From IMG/VR virus record IMGVR_UViG_3300030099_006395, positions 39,430 through 103,429 of that record: a stretch of DNA of 64,000 nucleotides; one strand, 5' to 3'. The translations under genes and the position numbers were made by a program. Shown here piece by piece: positions 6,915 through 15,394 of the stretch. This stretch comes from a virus. Every line of letters begins with the position of its first letter. Within the stretch, counting starts at the first letter, position 1. A model generated the notes under the pieces. The model was not told where the DNA came from. It saw nothing but the letters and a program-made list of their open reading frames with translations, and did no database searches.

Positions 6915-9428
6915 ATGTATCAAAATATATATGTAAAGCGCACAAAAACATCAAGTGAAGTTCATCTTTGGGATGACAAAACTGGTTATACAAAATTTCA
7001 GTATAAACCATATGCTTATCTAAAATCACCGAGTGGAACATATCGTTCTTTGTATGGTGACAAACTCAAGAAAGTAAACTTTTGGACACAAGAAGACTTG
7101 CAAGAGGGTAGAGTATTTGAATCAGATGTACCAATTGAAACTCGTGTATTAGTTGATATGTATGGAGACTCGGATGAGGTTTCGGAAGGACATCGTGAGG
7201 TTTATTTTGATATTGAGGTTGAAGTAAAAGATGGTTTTCCAGATCCCAAACGAGCTGATAATAAGATAACTGCTATTGCATTGTATGATAAATCAACAGA
7301 CAAATATCATTGTTATGTTTTGGGTAATGTTCCAAATACAGATGTGGTTGAATCCTTTCAATCAGAAGAAGAATTACTACAAAGGTTTTATCAGAAATAT
7401 CTTGAAATCAATCCAACGATATTAAGTGGTTGGAACATTGATGGTTTTGATATCCCTTATCTATATAACAGAACAACACGAGTTTTAGGTGAACAATTTG
7501 CAAATGCTCTTTCGCCGATTGGTGAGGTATTTTATTCTGAAAATAAAAATCAATATAAGATAGCAGGTGTGTCTTGTCTTGATTACATGAGACTATATAA
7601 GTGGTTCACATATACACAACAATCATCATATAGATTGGATTTCATAGGACAATTAGAAGTTGGTATTGGTAAGATTGAATATGAGGGAACATTACAAGAT
7701 TTATACGAAACGGATATTGAAAAGTATATTGAATATAACTTAAACGATGTTAAGATTGTAAAGGCGTTAGATGATAAACTAAAGTTTATTGATTTGGCTC
7801 GTGGTTTAGGACATCTTGGACATATTCCATATGAAGAAAACTTTTTCAGTAGTAGATATTGTGAAGGTGCTATGTTGGTTTATATGAAAAAGATTGGTGT
7901 AGTTGCACCAAATAAACAACATAGATCTTATCAGAGGTCTGATGAAGACAGATTTGCAGGTGCTTATGTCAAAGACCCTAAACCAGGTAGATACGAATGG
8001 GTGTTTGATTTAGATTTAACTTCTATGTATCCTTCAGTTATCATGTCATTGAATATATCACCTGAAACCAAGATGGGTAAATTAGTTGGTTGGAACGCTG
8101 AAGAGTTTGTAAAGGGTACACCAAAAACTTATACTCTTATGGTTGGTGATAAAGAAAAAGGTAGATATAATCAAGATGAATTAAAACAAATGTTTGACAA
8201 TAATAAAGTTTCCATATCTTCAAATGGCATAATGTATCGTTATGATAAAAAAGGTTTAGTTCCTGTGTTATTAGAAAAGTGGTTTAACGAAAGAGTTGAA
8301 TACAAAAAACTAATGAAGAAATATGGTGACGAAGGTGTTACAGAAAAGTATGAATATTTCAAGAGAAGACAACATGTACAGAAAATTATTCTAAACTCAT
8401 TGTATGGTGTGTTGGGATTACCTGTGTTTAGATTCTATGATGTGGACAACGCTGAGGCCACTACATTGACAGGCCAAGAGTTAATCAAGTTTACAGAGAA
8501 GATTGCTAATAGTTATTACAATAAACAATTGGGTGATACAAAAGATTATTGTATCTACACCGACACCGATTCAGTATTTTATCCTTCCATTCCATTGATT
8601 CAGAAAGATTATCCAGATGCAGACTTATCTGATGATAAGTTTATGACGGAAAAGATATTAGAAAAAGCTGGTGTTGTTCAAGATTTTATAAATGATTCGT
8701 ATAATCTTTTTGCTGAAAGATTGTTGAATGTAAAAGGTGGTCACAGATTTGATATCAAACAAGAGTGTGTGGCTAAATCGGCATTTTGGGTTACGAAGAA
8801 AAGATATGGACAATGGATTATTAACGATGGTGGTGTGGTTTGTGATAAACTTGATGTTAAAGGTTTGGACATTGTGAGAAGTAACTTTCCTGTGGCAATG
8901 AGAAAGTTAATGACAGAAGTTCTTCAAGATATATTGTCAAATGAAGACAAAGAATTAATTGACGATAAGATAATTTCATTTAAAAAAGAAATGAAAACTT
9001 TACCATTAGAAGATATAGCTTTACCAACTGGTGTTAAGAATTTAGGTAAGTTTGCTGACAAAAGAAAAGTTGGTAAGTTATATGGTAAGGGTAGTATAAT
9101 GACACCAATGCACAAAGGTACACCTGTGCATGTGAAAGCTGCTTGGATTTATAATGATTTATTAAAGCATTATGGTTTGAATAATGTTGAACAAATTAAA
9201 AATAGTGAAAAGATTAAGTGGGTTTATCTTAAAGACAATCCTTTAAGTATATCACAGATTGCTTTCAAAGGTTATGATGACCCAAAAGAAATTATGGATT
9301 ATATTAATCAGTATGTAAATCATAGTAAATTGTTTGAGAAAGCCTTGAAGAAAAAAATAGATATGTTTTATGATTCAATGGGTTGGACATTAGTTGACAA
9401 AAAAAATACATTAGAAAGATTTTTTTAA
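6915..9428 (+). CDS. Family B DNA polymerase (T4 gp43-like)
   Basis: Full-length 837-residue replicative polymerase with proofreading. Exo I YFDIEVE (~97), Exo II NIDGFDIPY (~174), Exo III YNLNDVK (~274), Pol A DLDLTSMYPS (~365), Pol B ILNSLYG (~493) and Pol C YTDTDS (~548) are all intact. It copies phage DNA together with the clamp and loader encoded just downstream. No Shine-Dalgarno sequence lies at normal distance from ATG 6915, and the promoter -10 box ends five bases before it, so translation is probably leaderless. Assignment certain. Confidence 0.97.
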   Translation: MYQNIYVKRTKTSSEVHLWDDKTGYTKFQYKPYAYLKSPSGTYRSLYGDKLKKVNFWTQEDLQEGRVFESDVPIETRVLVDMYGDSDEVSEGHREVYFDIEVEVKDGFPDPKRADNKITAIALYDKSTDKYHCYVLGNVPNTDVVESFQSEEELLQRFYQKYLEINPTILSGWNIDGFDIPYLYNRTTRVLGEQFANALSPIGEVFYSENKNQYKIAGVSCLDYMRLYKWFTYTQQSSYRLDFIGQLEVGIGKIEYEGTLQDLYETDIEKYIEYNLNDVKIVKALDDKLKFIDLARGLGHLGHIPYEENFFSSRYCEGAMLVYMKKIGVVAPNKQHRSYQRSDEDRFAGAYVKDPKPGRYEWVFDLDLTSMYPSVIMSLNISPETKMGKLVGWNAEEFVKGTPKTYTLMVGDKEKGRYNQDELKQMFDNNKVSISSNGIMYRYDKKGLVPVLLEKWFNERVEYKKLMKKYGDEGVTEKYEYFKRRQHVQKIILNSLYGVLGLPVFRFYDVDNAEATTLTGQELIKFTEKIANSYYNKQLGDTKDYCIYTDTDSVFYPSIPLIQKDYPDADLSDDKFMTEKILEKAGVVQDFINDSYNLFAERLLNVKGGHRFDIKQECVAKSAFWVTKKRYGQWIINDGGVVCDKLDVKGLDIVRSNFPVAMRKLMTEVLQDILSNEDKELIDDKIISFKKEMKTLPLEDIALPTGVKNLGKFADKRKVGKLYGKGSIMTPMHKGTPVHVKAAWIYNDLLKHYGLNNVEQIKNSEKIKWVYLKDNPLSISQIAFKGYDDPKEIMDYINQYVNHSKLFEKALKKKIDMFYDSMGWTLVDKKNTLERFF

Positions 9429-9431
9429 ACG

Positions 9432-9461
9432 TTGACTTATATTATAAAAAATTTGTATATT
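9432..9461 (+). promoter_or_regulatory. Class A promoter of the sliding-clamp gene
   Basis: AAACGTTGACT with TTGACT at 9432-9437, an 18-bp spacer and TATATT at 9456-9461, followed by a leader containing ATAGGAG before the clamp ATG at 9494. Confidence 0.75.
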
Positions 9462-9493
9462 AATAAAAATAATAGTTATAGGAGAAATGTAAG

Positions 9494-10213
9494 ATGCAAA
9501 AAAGTAAGTTAGATAGATTCATTCAAAAATACAACTTGGGTGGAAATGTCAATTCAGTAAAGTGGAAATCAAATGGTTCATCTTTGTCAACTTCATTTGT
9601 TACACCAGACAAATCTTTATTAGGTAATGTCAAAGTTGACAATTTTAAATTTGAAGACGCTGAACTTGGTGTATATCAAACCGACCAATTAAAAAGTTTG
9701 ATAAATGTGTTGGGTGAAGATGTATCTTTAAATTTATTAAAAGTGGGTGACAAAGCAGTATCACTAAATGTTAAAAATGGAAGTGTTTCTATTGATTATG
9801 TATTAAGTGATTTATCTGTAATAGCAGACCCACCAGCCTTAAAAAGACTTCCGGAGTTTGGAACACGTATTAAACTTGATGGTAGTTTTATTAATAGTTT
9901 TATAAAAGGTAAATCTGCTTTAAGTGATATTGATTCATTTGCAGTTGTAAATGGAAAAAATGGTTGTGAGGTTATAATTGGATACGCTTCAACAAATACT
10001 AACAGAGTTAATATACCTGTTGATTGTACAGAGTGTGACATTACAAGTCCAATCATATTCAACGCTAATTTGTTTAAAGAAATGTTGATGGCTAACAAAG
10101 AATGTACATCTGCAATTCTTGAAGTTTCTACCGAAGGTTTAGCCAAAGTAAACTTTAAAGTTGATGATTATGATTCGGAATATTTTATTGTAGCAATGCA
10201 GGATGTTGATTAA
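9494..10213 (+). CDS. DNA polymerase sliding clamp (gp45-like)
   Basis: A 239-residue protein of gp45 length, starting with FIQKYNLGGNVNSVKW and ending with FIVAMQDVD. The alternating short strands and the position directly before the clamp loader and behind the polymerase identify it as the trimeric ring that tethers the polymerase to DNA. In T4 the same ring also activates late transcription. It has its own class A promoter and an AGGAG ribosome site, and its stop overlaps the next gene's start (TAATG). Confidence 0.88.
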   Translation: MQKSKLDRFIQKYNLGGNVNSVKWKSNGSSLSTSFVTPDKSLLGNVKVDNFKFEDAELGVYQTDQLKSLINVLGEDVSLNLLKVGDKAVSLNVKNGSVSIDYVLSDLSVIADPPALKRLPEFGTRIKLDGSFINSFIKGKSALSDIDSFAVVNGKNGCEVIIGYASTNTNRVNIPVDCTECDITSPIIFNANLFKEMLMANKECTSAILEVSTEGLAKVNFKVDDYDSEYFIVAMQDVD

Positions 10214-11118
10214 TGAGTCATAGTTTATGGGTAGAAAAATATCGTCCTAAAGACTTATCAACTTACATTGGTAACGAGCATCTTAAAAATAAGGTAAAGG
10301 TATATCTTGAGTCAGAAGATGTACCACACCTTCTCCTTTATGGAAAGGCTGGTACTGGTAAGACAACATTGGCTAAGATTATTACATCTAATATAGATTG
10401 TGATTACATGTACATAAATGCTTCTGATGAGAATAGTGTTGATGCTGTTAGGTTCAAGATAAGGTCTTTTGCAGCTTCTGTTGGTTTCAAAGATTTGAAG
10501 GTTATCATACTCGATGAGGCTGATTATCTTACACCAAATGCACAGGCTGCATTGAGAAACCTAATGGAAACATTTTCAAAACATTGTCGATTCATTCTAA
10601 CTTGTAATTATGTAGAGAGAATAATCGACCCAATCCAATCAAGATGTCAATCATATAAAGTTATACCACCTTCAAAGAAAGATATAGCCCAACATGTTGT
10701 AAAAATATTAGAGACGGAACAATGTTCTTTTGATTTAAAAGATGTAGCTATGGTAGTAAACGCTGGTTATCCTGATATTCGTAGAGTTATTAATTCTGTA
10801 CAACGGCAAATAGTTGATAATACTTTAAAAATCGATACAAGTTCAATAATACAAAACAATTACAAAATACAGTTATTACAAATGTTATCGGATGGTAGTA
10901 AATTAAACGATATAAGAAAGTTGATAGCTGATAATTCTATAAGTGATTATTCTGAATTATATAGATTGTTGTATGATGAGGTAGAAACTTATAGTAATGG
11001 TAAAGTGGCAGAGTGTATCTTAAATATTGCAGAAGCTCAGTATCAAGATGTTAATGTGGTAGATAAAGAAATTAATTTTATGTCATTAATAATAAGAATA
11101 ACAAGGATAATTAAATGA
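10213..11118 (+). CDS. Clamp-loader ATPase subunit (gp44-like)
   Basis: A 301-residue AAA+ protein: WVEKYRPK at the start, Walker A GKAGTGKTT (~43), Walker B VIILDEAD (~98), and the arginine-finger SRC box (QSRCQSY, ~142). These are the hallmarks of RFC-small-subunit/gp44 loaders that open the clamp and place it on primer-template DNA. The C-terminal collar region is helical. It follows the clamp gene with a one-base overlap; its partner subunit is at 11773. Confidence 0.94.
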   Translation: MSHSLWVEKYRPKDLSTYIGNEHLKNKVKVYLESEDVPHLLLYGKAGTGKTTLAKIITSNIDCDYMYINASDENSVDAVRFKIRSFAASVGFKDLKVIILDEADYLTPNAQAALRNLMETFSKHCRFILTCNYVERIIDPIQSRCQSYKVIPPSKKDIAQHVVKILETEQCSFDLKDVAMVVNAGYPDIRRVINSVQRQIVDNTLKIDTSSIIQNNYKIQLLQMLSDGSKLNDIRKLIADNSISDYSELYRLLYDEVETYSNGKVAECILNIAEAQYQDVNVVDKEINFMSLIIRITRIIK

Positions 11119-11369
11119 GAACATTTTTAGTAGAAAATACCCGAAAGGGAACAACGGTAAAAGTAACTTTACATAATCCACCTTATGAAAATGAAAATGT
11201 ATTAGCTTTTACAGGTTATAGTGAAAAAGATTGTGTCATAACGGATTTATCAGAAAATAATACAATAGATTTAAATGATTATAATTCTATAGATAATGAA
11301 CATGATGAAAGAGAAAATAGTTTAATGGGAGCTAAAGCCCCTAAAAAAACGAAAGGTAAAAAGAAATGA
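11115..11369 (+). CDS. Hypothetical protein, 84 aa
   Basis: Overlaps the clamp-loader stop by four bases (ATGA). It begins with a beta-rich half (RTFLVENTRKGTTVKVTLHNPP), then an acidic Asn/Asp-rich middle and a very basic tail (KKTKGKKK). I recognise no family. The position between gp44- and gp62-like genes suggests a small replication accessory or nucleic-acid-binding protein, but that is inference from context only. Confidence 0.6.
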   Translation: MRTFLVENTRKGTTVKVTLHNPPYENENVLAFTGYSEKDCVITDLSENNTIDLNDYNSIDNEHDERENSLMGAKAPKKTKGKKK

Positions 11370-11602
11370 TAACACCAGGAAAAGATGGTCAAATGCAACA
11401 ACAAATTGACATAAGTAAAACATCAGAGATTAAATGTGAAGCTTGTGGGGGTTTGACATTCAAACAATCATTGATGTTGAGAAAATTATCAGCATTAGTA
11501 TCACCAAGTGGACAAGAAACTTTGATACCTGTACAAGTATTTGCATGTGAAAAATGTGAGCATGTAAATAAAGAATTTTCTGATATAGCCGGTATTCAAT
11601 AA
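11366..11602 (+). CDS. Small zinc-ribbon protein
   Basis: A 78-residue protein with CEACGG and CEKCEH pairs about 38 residues apart, a zinc ribbon split by a helical segment (FKQSLMLRKLSALVS). Similar small zinc proteins sit between clamp-loader genes in T4-like marine phages as far as I recall. No enzymatic residues are visible. Four-base overlap with the preceding gene; the next gene starts directly after its stop. Confidence 0.65.
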   Translation: MITPGKDGQMQQQIDISKTSEIKCEACGGLTFKQSLMLRKLSALVSPSGQETLIPVQVFACEKCEHVNKEFSDIAGIQ

Positions 11603-11776
11603 ATGCCATTCTACACATATAAATGTCCATCATGTGATAAAGAAAAAGAAGTATTACAGAAAATGAATGACAAACCGCCATTATGTGATGGTGTAAAGAT
11701 GAAAAGAATATTTAAACCAAATGCAAAACCAGGTTCTAAAGATGGTTCTTGGGGTTTTGGGGGGAAAAAGAGATGA
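11603..11776 (+). CDS. FmdB-like small zinc-ribbon protein, 57 aa
   Basis: Starts MPFYTYKCPSCD, the opening of FmdB-family zinc ribbons (MPxYxYxCxxCG), with a later PLCDG and KMKRIF where the family has its second Cys pair and the RxF strand. The second pair looks incomplete (one Cys). The tail is Gly/Lys-rich (GSWGFGGKKR), also usual for FmdB. Role unknown; FmdB proteins are putative regulators. The start follows the previous stop by one base. Confidence 0.6.
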   Translation: MPFYTYKCPSCDKEKEVLQKMNDKPPLCDGVKMKRIFKPNAKPGSKDGSWGFGGKKR

Positions 11777-12198
11777 CAATTATAGATTGGATGAACCAGT
11801 TATTGGTTCATAAAAAATCATGGGATTCTTTTTCAGAAAATGAACAAAAATCTTTTAATACATTTATAATCAATCGCTGGTTATCAATGGATAAAGAGTT
11901 TATAGAAATTGTGAATTACTTTCAAAAATATTCTATTGGAACATTAGAGTCAAGAGAGGTTTACAAGTGGTATTGTGACATACTTCCTAAAGGTAAAAGA
12001 TTCAATAAGTATATTAAAGGTAAAAAAAGCACTAAATATGAAAAAGAATTAGTTGACATATTAATTAAATATTTTGAATGTAGTAAGTTACAGGTAAAAG
12101 ATTATTTAGAATTAATTTCTGAAATAGAATTAGTTCAAATATTAGAAAGTTATGGAAAAGACAAAAAGACAATTAAGAGGTTATGTAAATGGAAATAA
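11773..12198 (+). CDS. Clamp-loader small subunit (gp62-like)
   Basis: I choose ATG 11773 (after GGGGGGAAAAAGAG, ATGA overlap) rather than the upstream TTG at 11749. The 141-residue helical product contains FIINRWLSMD, a feature I associate with gp62-type clamp-loader proteins of T4-like marine phages, and a basic C-terminus (KTIKRLCKWK). It would complete the gp44:gp62 loader. The location three small genes after gp44 supports the call; sequence conservation in this family is low, hence moderate confidence. Confidence 0.7.
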   Translation: MTIIDWMNQLLVHKKSWDSFSENEQKSFNTFIINRWLSMDKEFIEIVNYFQKYSIGTLESREVYKWYCDILPKGKRFNKYIKGKKSTKYEKELVDILIKYFECSKLQVKDYLELISEIELVQILESYGKDKKTIKRLCKWK

Positions 12199-12572
12199 TA
12201 AAAGATACAAAAAATAAAAAAGATGTATTTACAAATCATCCAATTGTAGAACAAATGGAAGAAGAGTGGCCTGAAATGACTGGTGAGTTTAAAAGATTAC
12301 AAAGAGAGCAATATGAGTTGTTTTGTAGAAAACAACACGATTATGGTCCTGGTAATATTTCAGTTGGAACACAATTGCAAACGCCTGAAGAGGTAAGTTT
12401 ATCTCTGACTGGATTATGGTTTCGTATGAATGATAAAATACAAAGACTAAAAACTTTGTTAATGGGTAACAAAGACACCGCTGTAGATGAACCTTTAGAA
12501 GACGCATATCTTGATGTGTCTAACTATGGTATCATGGCAACAATTGTAAAAAATGGTAAATGGGGAAAATAA
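12189..12572 (+). CDS. Nmad1/DUF1599-like protein (nucleotide-modification associated)
   Basis: A 127-residue protein with KQHDYGPGN, LTGLWFRMNDKIQRL and a terminal DAYLDVSNYGIMA, the DYG...K.R...DxxNY pattern of the domain called nucleotide modification associated domain 1. Family knowledge: found in phages near base-modification genes and proposed to process modified nucleotides. Mom-like genes lie on either side of this block (1211, 12767), which fits. The catalytic role is unproven. Ten-base overlap with the gp62-like gene. Confidence 0.7.
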   Translation: MEIIKDTKNKKDVFTNHPIVEQMEEEWPEMTGEFKRLQREQYELFCRKQHDYGPGNISVGTQLQTPEEVSLSLTGLWFRMNDKIQRLKTLLMGNKDTAVDEPLEDAYLDVSNYGIMATIVKNGKWGK

Positions 12573-12573
12573 A

Positions 12574-12786
12574 ATGAATAAATTATTAATGGCAGCTATT
12601 GATAGTTACCAAGCACAAAAAACAGAAGCACTAGCTCATTTGGATTTATTGTTCAATGATGCCACAATGATAGGTGAACACACAGATTTAACAGCTGAAG
12701 TAAAAAAATGGACAATGAGTTTAGCAGAAGCTGAAGGTTGTTTAAAAGTATTGGATACACATTTTTATGTCGGTAAATCCAAGTAA
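12574..12786 (+). CDS. Small helical hypothetical protein, 70 aa
   Basis: ATG 12574 with GGGGAAAA upstream is preferred to 12553. The sequence is almost all helix-forming (SYQAQKTEALAHLDLLFNDA, WTMSLAEAEGCLKVL), suggesting a small coiled or bundled protein. No family recognised. Its end overlaps the next gene's start by 20 bases. Confidence 0.55.
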   Translation: MNKLLMAAIDSYQAQKTEALAHLDLLFNDATMIGEHTDLTAEVKKWTMSLAEAEGCLKVLDTHFYVGKSK

Positions 12787-13522
12787 AATAACCATAAGAG
12801 AAATCTCAAAGAAGATAGCCAAAGATATGATTGTAAAAAATCATTACAGTCACAAGTGGACAAGTTGTAGATACGCTTTAGGTATATTTTATGAAACAGA
12901 TAACCAACACGCATTCTTTGATGAGAAGGATGAGAAGTTAGCTGGTGTGGCTATCTATGGTTATCCTGTTGGAAGAAGTGCTCCTAAATCTATCTCACCT
13001 GAATTAAAGGAAGAAGAAGTATTAGAGTTGACAAGGTTATTTATCTTTGATGATTATGGTAAGAATACAGAAAGTGTGGTTTTATCTAAAACATTTAATT
13101 GGTTAAAGGAAAACGCTAGTGAGATAAAAGTATTGGTAAGTTATTCAGACCCAGAACAAGGACACTTGGGTATTATTTATCAAGCTACGAATTGGATATA
13201 TCAAGGTAATAGTATAAGGTTAATGCCTAACTACGCTATACGACTTACAGAAGATGGTACTTGGATGCACTCACGAAATGTAACAACAAAGTTTGGTTCT
13301 CATAACCTTGAGAAACTAAAGAAAAGAATCGGACACACATTTTGGAGAAAGGAAGAACCTGAAAAACACAGATATTTGTATTTGTTATGTGGTAAGAAAG
13401 ATAAGAAAAAGATTATGAATACATTGATACATAAACCTAAGCCTTATCCAAAAGATGCTTATCAATTTTATCCAGAGATACAAAAGATTGAAGTAACTTC
13501 AAAGGAAAAATTTTATGAATAG
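12767..13522 (+). CDS. Mom-like (GNAT-fold) DNA-modification family protein, copy 2
   Basis: A 251-residue protein with KNHYSHKWTSCRYALGIFY, GVAIYGYPVGR, ELTRLFI and VSYSDPEQGHLGIIYQATNW in the order seen in Mu Mom relatives. A conserved extension follows: IGHTFWRKEEPEKHRYLYLL, then KPYPK. Copy 3 at 53911 has the same extension almost residue for residue, so these two are close paralogues, while copy 1 is more distant. Predicted role: acyl-type modification of DNA bases to resist restriction. Inference from family only. Confidence 0.6.
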   Translation: MSVNPSKITIREISKKIAKDMIVKNHYSHKWTSCRYALGIFYETDNQHAFFDEKDEKLAGVAIYGYPVGRSAPKSISPELKEEEVLELTRLFIFDDYGKNTESVVLSKTFNWLKENASEIKVLVSYSDPEQGHLGIIYQATNWIYQGNSIRLMPNYAIRLTEDGTWMHSRNVTTKFGSHNLEKLKKRIGHTFWRKEEPEKHRYLYLLCGKKDKKKIMNTLIHKPKPYPKDAYQFYPEIQKIEVTSKEKFYE

Positions 13523-14372
13523 AATAAGTTATAGTCAATTGTCAATGTTTAATGAGTGTCCATTGAGATGGAAATTAAATTATGTAGACGATTTATCTAT
13601 ATCAGAACCAAGTATTCACCTGTTATTCGGAACAGCGATGCACGAAGTTATACAAACTTGGTTAGAAGTTATGTATCACGATAGTATCAAAAACGCTGAT
13701 AAGTTAAATCTTGAACAAAGACTACATGATAAAATGTATGAGAGGTTTCAAATAGATAAGGAAGCTTATGGTAAGAATCCTTGTACACTTGAAGAAATGA
13801 AAGAGTTTTTTAATGATGGTGTGGCTATACTTGATTTTGTTAAAAAGAAAAGAGCAGATTATTTCCAAAAAAGACAATATGAATTAGTTGGTTGTGAAGT
13901 TCCTATTGAAGTTATGTTAAAAAAAGATATTAAAATGGTTGGATATTTAGATGTTGTGTTAAGACATAAACCAACAGATACAATTACGATTATTGATATA
14001 AAAACATCTACTCGTGGTTGGAATAAATGGATGAAAGCTGATAAGAATAAAACTCAACAATTATTATTATATAAACAATTTTATTCTAAACAATATGGTA
14101 CACCGATTGAAAATATAGATGTTGAGTATTTTATAGTAAAAAGAAAACTATGGGAGAATACAGACTTTCCACAGAAAAGAGTTCAAAAGTTTGTACCTGC
14201 GAGTGGAACTGTAAGTATGAACAAAGTAAATAATGGCCTAAATCTATTTTTAGAAAATGCATTTGATGACAAAGGTGAATATAGGACTGATAAGATATTT
14301 GCATTACCAAGTAAAAAATCTTGTAGATTTTGTGAATTTAAAAATACGGAGTATTGTAGTTATGGTGTATAG
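13515..14372 (+). CDS. PD-(D/E)XK nuclease with Fe-S-type Cys cluster (RecB/Cas4-like)
   Basis: A 285-residue protein opening ISYSQLSMFNECPLRWKL (first Cys of the cluster), GTAMHE (motif with catalytic His), GYLDVVL (Asp), IIDIKTS (D-x-K catalytic pair) and a QLLLYKQFY helix. C-terminal CRFCEFKNTEYC supplies three more Cys. This is the PDDEXK_1/AddB-C/Cas4 arrangement of exonucleases. Likely role: DNA end processing in recombination-dependent replication or host DNA degradation. Eight-base overlap with the Mom-like gene. Confidence 0.85.
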   Translation: MNRISYSQLSMFNECPLRWKLNYVDDLSISEPSIHLLFGTAMHEVIQTWLEVMYHDSIKNADKLNLEQRLHDKMYERFQIDKEAYGKNPCTLEEMKEFFNDGVAILDFVKKKRADYFQKRQYELVGCEVPIEVMLKKDIKMVGYLDVVLRHKPTDTITIIDIKTSTRGWNKWMKADKNKTQQLLLYKQFYSKQYGTPIENIDVEYFIVKRKLWENTDFPQKRVQKFVPASGTVSMNKVNNGLNLFLENAFDDKGEYRTDKIFALPSKKSCRFCEFKNTEYCSYGV

Positions 14373-14745
14373 TACGGTGTTTTTATCATTAAGAATGAAA
14401 CTAGATAATATTATTGAAGATTTGGAATACGAAAAAAAAGTAATTGAAAATATAAAATATTGTAGAAGAATTATTGGTAAAGAATTTAAAGTTATATTTT
14501 GGAATGAAAATCTATTAGAAAGTCAAGTAAAGGATTTTATAAAAAGAAATAGTGATACCTTAATTGAAGTCAACACAGAAATTACTAAAGAGTTCAATAT
14601 ATGTTGGTTTGTGATTGGAGATGATGATAAAAGTAAACATAGGTATTTATATAATGGAGATATACTTCCAGGTATAGCTGCTTTTTTAAAAGTTTCAAAA
14701 ATTTTAATAAAAAAGGATAGAAATGAAGATAGCTATAATAGGTAG
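14362..14745 (+). CDS. Hypothetical protein, 127 aa
   Basis: I take ATG 14362 (GGAG twelve bases upstream, overlapping the nuclease stop); ATG 14395 is an alternative. Helical first half (MKLDNIIEDLEYEKKVIENI), then FKVIFWNENLL and a strand-rich FNICWFVIGDDD. No family recognised. Its end overlaps the SLOG-like gene. Confidence 0.5.
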   Translation: MVYSTVFLSLRMKLDNIIEDLEYEKKVIENIKYCRRIIGKEFKVIFWNENLLESQVKDFIKRNSDTLIEVNTEITKEFNICWFVIGDDDKSKHRYLYNGDILPGIAAFLKVSKILIKKDRNEDSYNR

Positions 14746-15124
14746 TAGACGATATGAAAATAAAAGAAAAATAAAAGAGTTTATATTTAAACTTAAAAAT
14801 CAATATGGAGAGGATACTACCATTGTTAGTGGTGGGTGTAAACAAGGAGCTGACAAGTATGCTAAAAAATATGCATTGGAGTTAGGATTACAATACGAAG
14901 AGTATCCACCATTTCATGAGGTTCATAATTTATATTGTCCACTACCTGAATCAAGATATGGAAAACCATATAGTATGAAATACTTTTTTGCAAGAAATAA
15001 AATTATAGCTGGTACATCAGATTTTATAGTTGGTTTTATTCCAGAAGGAGTTGAAGGTAGAGGAACGATGAACACTATAGATTACGCTAAAAAGTTCTCA
15101 AAAAAATATATAATTATTTCGTAG
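14723..15124 (+). CDS. SLOG-superfamily nucleotide-binding protein (DUF2493/YspA-like)
   Basis: A 133-residue Rossmann-like protein: MKIAIIGSRRYENK at the start, SGGCKQGADKYAKKYA in the middle (the G-G-x-x-G-A-D nucleotide-binding loop of SLOG/LOG/DprA proteins) and a late FIPEGVEGRGTMNTIDYA. SLOG domains bind nucleotide-derived ligands. Phage and bacterial members are linked to nucleotide signalling or stress, but the ligand here is unknown. AAGGAT precedes ATG 14723; a class B promoter follows the gene. Confidence 0.75.
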   Translation: MKIAIIGSRRYENKRKIKEFIFKLKNQYGEDTTIVSGGCKQGADKYAKKYALELGLQYEEYPPFHEVHNLYCPLPESRYGKPYSMKYFFARNKIIAGTSDFIVGFIPEGVEGRGTMNTIDYAKKFSKKYIIIS

Positions 15125-15140
15125 TTTTTTTATATTTGTA

Positions 15141-15154
15141 TATATTTATATATG
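15141..15154 (+). promoter_or_regulatory. Class B promoter element TATATTTATATATG
   Basis: Exact copy of the class B element, 24 bases before the start at 15178, with no TTGACT-like -35 box at the usual distance. It begins the block leading into the sugar cluster. Confidence 0.6.
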
Positions 15155-15177
15155 TACATATATGATGGAGAAACAAT

Positions 15178-15372
15178 ATGAAAAACACAAAATTAACATC
15201 GGTAAAAATATTAGAAAATTTATATAATGATTTTAAAATTAAAACTGTATCAAATAGTATGACTTTACAGAAATTAACAAATCGTTGTATAAATCTTTAT
15301 GTAAGAGACGATGAATTTAGAGATAAAATAGAAAGTAATCAAGAATTAATAATTAGTGGTAGTAATTTTTAA
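15178..15372 (+). CDS. Small possibly ribbon-helix-helix protein, 64 aa
   Basis: After GATGGAG and a class B promoter. The layout VKILENLYNDFKIKTVSNSMTLQKLTNRCINLYV (strand, helix, turn, helix) resembles short ribbon-helix-helix regulators of the MetJ/Arc type. As first gene after the promoter it could control the sugar operon, but the resemblance is structural guesswork. Confidence 0.5.
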   Translation: MKNTKLTSVKILENLYNDFKIKTVSNSMTLQKLTNRCINLYVRDDEFRDKIESNQELIISGSNF

Positions 15373-15394
15373 TTTAAAATAGAGGAAATAGGTT

